Shown here piece by piece: positions 7,774 to 9,775 of a DNA stretch of 9,775 bases. Below the pieces are notes generated by a model. The model worked only from the letters and a program-made list of their open reading frames with translations, ran no database searches and was not told the DNA's origin. This DNA comes from Caulobacterales bacterium (GTDB lineage: Bacteria; Pseudomonadota; Alphaproteobacteria; Caulobacterales; Caulobacteraceae), in the NCBI GenBank assembly GCA_947480815.1, contig CANKEA010000030.1:1-9775 (forward strand). The letters run 5' to 3'. The number at the start of each line of letters is the position of its first letter. Position 1 is the first letter of the stretch. A program made the position numbers and the translations under genes.

Positions 7774-8678
7774 TGTGGTGTTTCCGCCCGGCTTCGCCCA
7801 CTCGACAGATAGTTCATGATCTGAGCTGCCGTTTCCTCGACCGAGCGTCGCGTTACGTCGATGATGGGCCAACCGTGGCGCTCAAACAAACGGCGGGCTT
7901 GGATGATCTCCGCGCGAACGGCGTCTGGGTCAGTATAATCGTTTTCTCCGTCCTGCTTCAGCGCCAACAAGCGGTTGCGCCGAATCTGCAACAGTCGATC
8001 CGGCGAGGCCAGCAGGCCTACAATTGGCTTATGCAGCACCGTGGTCAGGGCGTGAGGAATGTCTTGGCCCGGAATGAGGGGCACGTTTGCTGCGCGAACC
8101 CCGCGGTGAGCCAAATAGATTGAGGTCAGCGTTTTGGAGGTTCGCGACACGCCCACCAAGATGACGTCCGCTTGGTTTAGATCCTGACCGCCAGCACCGT
8201 CATCGTGGGCGATGGCATAGTTCAAGGCCTCCATGCGATTGAAATAGTCGTTGTCGAGCGCGTGCTGAGCGCCGACCCGCGTTGAAATACGCGCACCCAA
8301 ATAGTGGGCCATAGTTGCAACGACCGGATCAAGCACCGAAATACAGGGCATCTCTAAGCGGCGACATCCTTCCTCAAGGGCCGCACGCAATGCCGTATCG
8401 ATGATGGTGTGCATGACCACACCAGGCGCGGCAGAGATTTCCTCAAGAGCGCGCCTCAACTGTCGGGCAGACCAAACCAAGGCGTAGATGTGCTCGATCG
8501 GCAAGAAGTCGGTGAACCGTGCGCAGACGGCGCGAGCCATAGCGTTCAAGGTCTCGCCCGTTGAATCGGATACCAAGTGGATATGGAAATAGATGCCAAC
8601 CCGTTCCGCGCTTGCGGCGCGGCTCCCCAGATTGTTTGGCCAGGCCTGTGAATCTTCGGTGGGCGAAGGCTTAATCAC
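7770..8678 (-). CDS. Pyruvate, phosphate dikinase regulatory protein (DUF299/PPRP family)
   Basis: 302 residues from the chosen GTG. This bifunctional enzyme inactivates PPDK by ADP-dependent threonine phosphorylation and reactivates it by Pi-dependent dephosphorylation. YFHIHLVSDSTGET (30-43) is the conserved N-terminal motif, HDDG (158-161) is intact, and GVSRTSKT (176-183) is the P-loop. The C-terminal NDYTDP and GWPIIDVTRRSVEETA segments fit the family. A TTG at 8693 would add five residues but has no ribosome binding site, whereas GAGAAG lies seven bases before the GTG at 8678. Either choice leaves about 28 residues before the core with no ATG. It is first in the leftward operon. The homologue RP001 borders the origin in Caulobacter crescentus (known). 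Confidence 0.92.
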   Translation of the reverse strand: MIKPSPTEDSQAWPNNLGSRAASAERVGIYFHIHLVSDSTGETLNAMARAVCARFTDFLPIEHIYALVWSARQLRRALEEISAAPGVVMHTIIDTALRAALEEGCRRLEMPCISVLDPVVATMAHYLGARISTRVGAQHALDNDYFNRMEALNYAIAHDDGAGGQDLNQADVILVGVSRTSKTLTSIYLAHRGVRAANVPLIPGQDIPHALTTVLHKPIVGLLASPDRLLQIRRNRLLALKQDGENDYTDPDAVRAEIIQARRLFERHGWPIIDVTRRSVEETAAQIMNYLSSGRSRAETPQ

Positions 8679-8758
8679 CGGGGGGCTTCTCAATGGCTAC
8701 GGTGGGCGAAATGTCGCCATTTTAGCTGTGCCGGGTCTGGCTGTTGATCGCCAGGGTT

Positions 8759-8776
8759 TTGCAATCGCGATTGCAA
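8759..8776. repeat. Perfect 18-bp palindrome in the origin region
   Basis: TTGCAATCGCGATTGCAA is a perfect inverted repeat without a spacer. The overlapping AAGCGCTT (8775-8782) is a second, 8-bp palindrome. No T-run follows, so it does not look like a terminator. It is not the ParB site consensus and not a CtrA box. A dimeric DNA-binding protein site is the simplest reading. It lies about 80 bases upstream of the DUF299 gene start, so it could serve that promoter or the origin. Confidence 0.6.
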
Positions 8777-8867
8777 GCGCTTTTGGACTCTATTCATCGG
8801 TTGTGTGCGGGCGAGCCATCCTCAGGCGGGGACGCTTAGAGGAATACACCCTTGCTGGTCGACTGCG

Positions 8868-8882
8868 TTAAGGAATCGTTAG
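8868..8882 (+). promoter_or_regulatory. CtrA-binding box 1 containing a GANTC site
   Basis: TTAAGGAATCGTTAG matches the CtrA consensus TTAA-N7-TTAA at seven of eight half-site bases. The 7-base spacer holds GAATC (8873-8877), a CcrM methylation site. In Caulobacter, CtrA binding at the origin represses initiation (known). That this box does so here is inferred. Confidence 0.65.
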
Positions 8883-8911
8883 GCTTTGCAGAAGGTTAAG
8901 GCTTGTTCCCG

Positions 8912-8920
8912 ATTTTCACA
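8912..8920 (+). promoter_or_regulatory. Weak DnaA-box candidate
   Basis: ATTTTCACA differs from the relaxed consensus TTWTNCACA at the first base only, but from strict TTATCCACA at three positions. It lies between the two CtrA boxes, six bases before box 2. It is the best DnaA-like 9-mer I found by eye in the gap; a further candidate, CTATCCCCA at 8993-9001, has two mismatches to the relaxed form. Chance matches of this quality are common. Confidence 0.3.
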
Positions 8921-8925
8921 GGCTA

Positions 8926-8940
8926 TTAACGAGCTGTTAG
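8926..8940 (+). promoter_or_regulatory. CtrA-binding box 2
   Basis: TTAACGAGCTGTTAG matches TTAA-N7-TTAA at seven of eight half-site bases and has the same half-sites and orientation as box 1, 58 bases away start to start. It overlaps a possible hemE promoter: TTGTTC (8903-8908), 13 bases, then GCTATT (8922-8927), a partial match to the Caulobacter sigma-70 pattern TTGaC-N10-14-GCTANA. Repression of hemE-side transcription by CtrA would fit the Caulobacter model, but the promoter call is weak. Confidence 0.62.
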
Positions 8941-9020
8941 CTCTTGTTGGACGCATCGATGACGAATGTCGCGCGGCCCTGCCCTATTGGATCTATCCCC
9001 ATCGTCCATGCCCCAGCTGC

Positions 9021-9063
9021 CTCTACCATTCTAAGATTCTAATCTTCCTAGAGGTTAGAAAGA
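9021..9063. repeat. AT-rich tract with inverted repeats (candidate unwinding element)
   Basis: By hand count 14 of the first 40 bases are G or C (35%), far below the surroundings. It contains TTCTAA twice directly (9029-9034, 9037-9042) and once inverted as TTAGAA (9055-9060). It also contains AAGATT-CT-AATCTT, an inverted repeat with 6-bp arms (9033-9046) that holds a GATTC site. Low GC beside CtrA boxes suggests an origin melting site; a regulatory operator for hemE is the alternative. Confidence 0.45.
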
Positions 9064-9106
9064 GGATGGGTTGAGATCGTGCTCAGGAGGGGCTTTAAGG
9101 CTCTCC

Positions 9107-9775
9107 ATGCAGACAAGCGACACACCGAAATTTCTCAGGGCTCTAGCGGGAGAAGCTCTTGCCAGACCACCAGTGTGGTTCATGCGGCAAGCGGGGCGAT
9201 ATTTACCAGAGTACCGGGCTCTTCGGGCTCAGGCCCCCGATTTCATAGCTTTCTGTATGAATCCCGAAATGGCCGCTGAAGCGACCTTGCAGCCGATGCG
9301 GCGGTTCCCCTTTGATGCCTCTATCGTCTTTGCTGACATCCTGCTGTTGCCGATGGCTCTGGGTCAAAAGGTTTGGTTTGAGGCTGGCGAGGGACCCAAG
9401 CTTGGTGAGATGCCGGAGCTGAGCGAGATGCATAGTCTTGCTGGTGCAACGGGCTCTTATTTGGCTTCGGTGGGCGAGACGTTGAAGCGGGTTCGCACTG
9501 GCCTGGCAGCGGACAAGGCGCTTATCGGCTTCGCAGGGGCCCCCTGGACGGTCGCCACCTATATGATCGAAGGAGGTTCAAGTGATCGGACAAAGGCGCG
9601 GAGCTTCGCCTATACTGATCCGGAAAAGCTAGCTGGATTGCTGAATCTACTCTGCGATGCGACCGTTGATTATCTCGCCATGCAGGCCGCCGCTGGGGCT
9701 CAGGCTCTAATGCTGTTTGAAAGCTGGGCCGATGGTTTGACCGACTCGCTGTTTGAGCGCTTGGTCATTGGTCCA
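9107..9775 (+). CDS. hemE: Uroporphyrinogen decarboxylase HemE (5' part)
   Basis: The first 223 codons are present; the gene runs off the right edge (the family is about 340-350 residues). It decarboxylates the four acetate side chains of uroporphyrinogen III to coproporphyrinogen III in heme synthesis. Signature 1, PPVWFMRQAGRYLPEYR (21-37), holds the substrate arginines Arg27 and Arg31. FADILL supplies the key Asp77, GFAGAPWT (141-148) is signature 2, Tyr152 follows in TYMIEGG, and LFESWAD holds Ser206. AAGG (9097-9100) lies six bases before the ATG. A stronger AGGAGG (9085-9090) is 16 bases away and could pair with bases near the start. The coding strand is rich in G and T, as expected for the outgoing leading strand. 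Confidence 0.96.
   Translation, partial: MQTSDTPKFLRALAGEALARPPVWFMRQAGRYLPEYRALRAQAPDFIAFCMNPEMAAEATLQPMRRFPFDASIVFADILLLPMALGQKVWFEAGEGPKLGEMPELSEMHSLAGATGSYLASVGETLKRVRTGLAADKALIGFAGAPWTVATYMIEGGSSDRTKARSFAYTDPEKLAGLLNLLCDATVDYLAMQAAAGAQALMLFESWADGLTDSLFERLVIGP

Larger units (their letters stand above)
8679..9106. other. Probable chromosomal replication origin (Cori-type, oriC)
   Basis: No supportable gene lies in these 428 bases. Synteny is the main evidence: in Caulobacter crescentus the origin lies between the DUF299 gene RP001 and hemE (established knowledge), the same pair that flanks this gap. Seen directly are two TTAA-N7-TTAG boxes (8868-8882, 8926-8940), a further TTAA at 8896, GANTC sites at 8786, 8873 and 9035, a loose DnaA-box candidate (8912-8920), an 18-bp palindrome (8759-8776) and an AT-rich tract (9021-9063). 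The flanking genes diverge from it. The promoters of hemE and of the leftward operon must also lie here. I infer a CtrA-regulated origin. No strict TTATCCACA box was found, which is the main weakness. Confidence 0.78.

Noticed and set aside
8759..8776. The palindrome as a parS site for ParB
   Set aside because: Its core does not match the ParB site consensus centred on CACGTG.
8593..8871. 92-codon open frame on the plus strand, overlapping the 5' end of the DUF299 gene and the origin gap
   Set aside because: Composition is unlike a protein family, the first third is antisense to the DUF299 gene, and it ends inside the CtrA box region. There is no recognisable domain.
8885..8899. TTTG-N7-TTAA as a third full CtrA box
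   Set aside because: Two of the first four bases differ from consensus; kept only as a degenerate middle TTAA.
9039..9058. CTAA and TTAG elements in the AT-rich tract as CtrA boxes
   Set aside because: No pair of half-sites there has the 7-base spacing; the spacings are 4 or 12-13 bases.
8886..9074. 62-codon open frame across the origin gap, starting TTG
   Set aside because: It has no ribosome binding site, runs through CtrA box 2 and the AT-rich tract, and the product is not recognisable. It is probably chance.
9079..9279. 66-codon frame overlapping the hemE start, possible leader peptide
   Set aside because: It is out of frame with hemE, continues deep into the hemE coding sequence, and has no family resemblance; it is a shadow of hemE.

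Overview
This window looks like the chromosome of a GC-rich alphaproteobacterium, most likely of the Caulobacterales or a close relative. Three things point there. The gene order hemE / PPDK-regulatory protein (DUF299) / maf / aroE / coaE / dnaQ / secB is characteristic of alphaproteobacteria. CtrA-type boxes (TTAA-N7-TTAG) and GANTC (CcrM) sites sit between the DUF299 gene and hemE. The predicted proteins have typical alphaproteobacterial sequences. No mobile element, CRISPR array, tRNA or rRNA was seen.

Layout. Positions 1-2109 (+) carry the 3' end of a histidine operon: hisH (partial), hisA, hisF and hisE, tightly packed with overlapping stops and starts. Positions 2106-4392 (-) carry a three-gene unit: a Tim44-domain membrane protein, a lipoprotein lytic transglycosylase (mltA) and an Smr-domain protein, joined by TGATG and TAATG overlaps. 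It converges on hisE with overlapping stop codons. A 117-base divergent spacer leads to secB (+, 4510-5013), which converges on dnaQ. Positions 5037-8678 (-) form a five-gene unit transcribed leftwards: DUF299/PPDK regulatory protein, maf, aroE, coaE and dnaQ. Its members overlap by 4 bases or lie within a few bases of each other. Positions 8679-9106 are the only gene-free stretch of note. hemE (+) starts at 9107 and runs off the right edge.

The main point of interest is the 428-base gap between the DUF299 gene and hemE. In Caulobacter crescentus the replication origin (Cori) lies in exactly this interval (RP001-hemE). Here the gap holds two CtrA boxes matching TTAA-N7-TTAG, a third TTAA between them, three GANTC sites (one inside a CtrA box), a loose DnaA-box candidate, a perfect 18-bp palindrome, and an AT-rich tract with inverted repeats just upstream of hemE. 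Genes flank it divergently, and the sampled base composition is G-rich on the outgoing strand to the right and C-rich to the left. I infer that this is the chromosomal origin with CtrA/CcrM cell-cycle control. The inference rests on synteny plus motifs and was not tested.

Most of the proteins are housekeeping: histidine biosynthesis, shikimate and heme pathways, CoA synthesis, replication proofreading, protein export and wall turnover. I found no clearly new enzyme system. The least described material is the internal architecture of the origin region.
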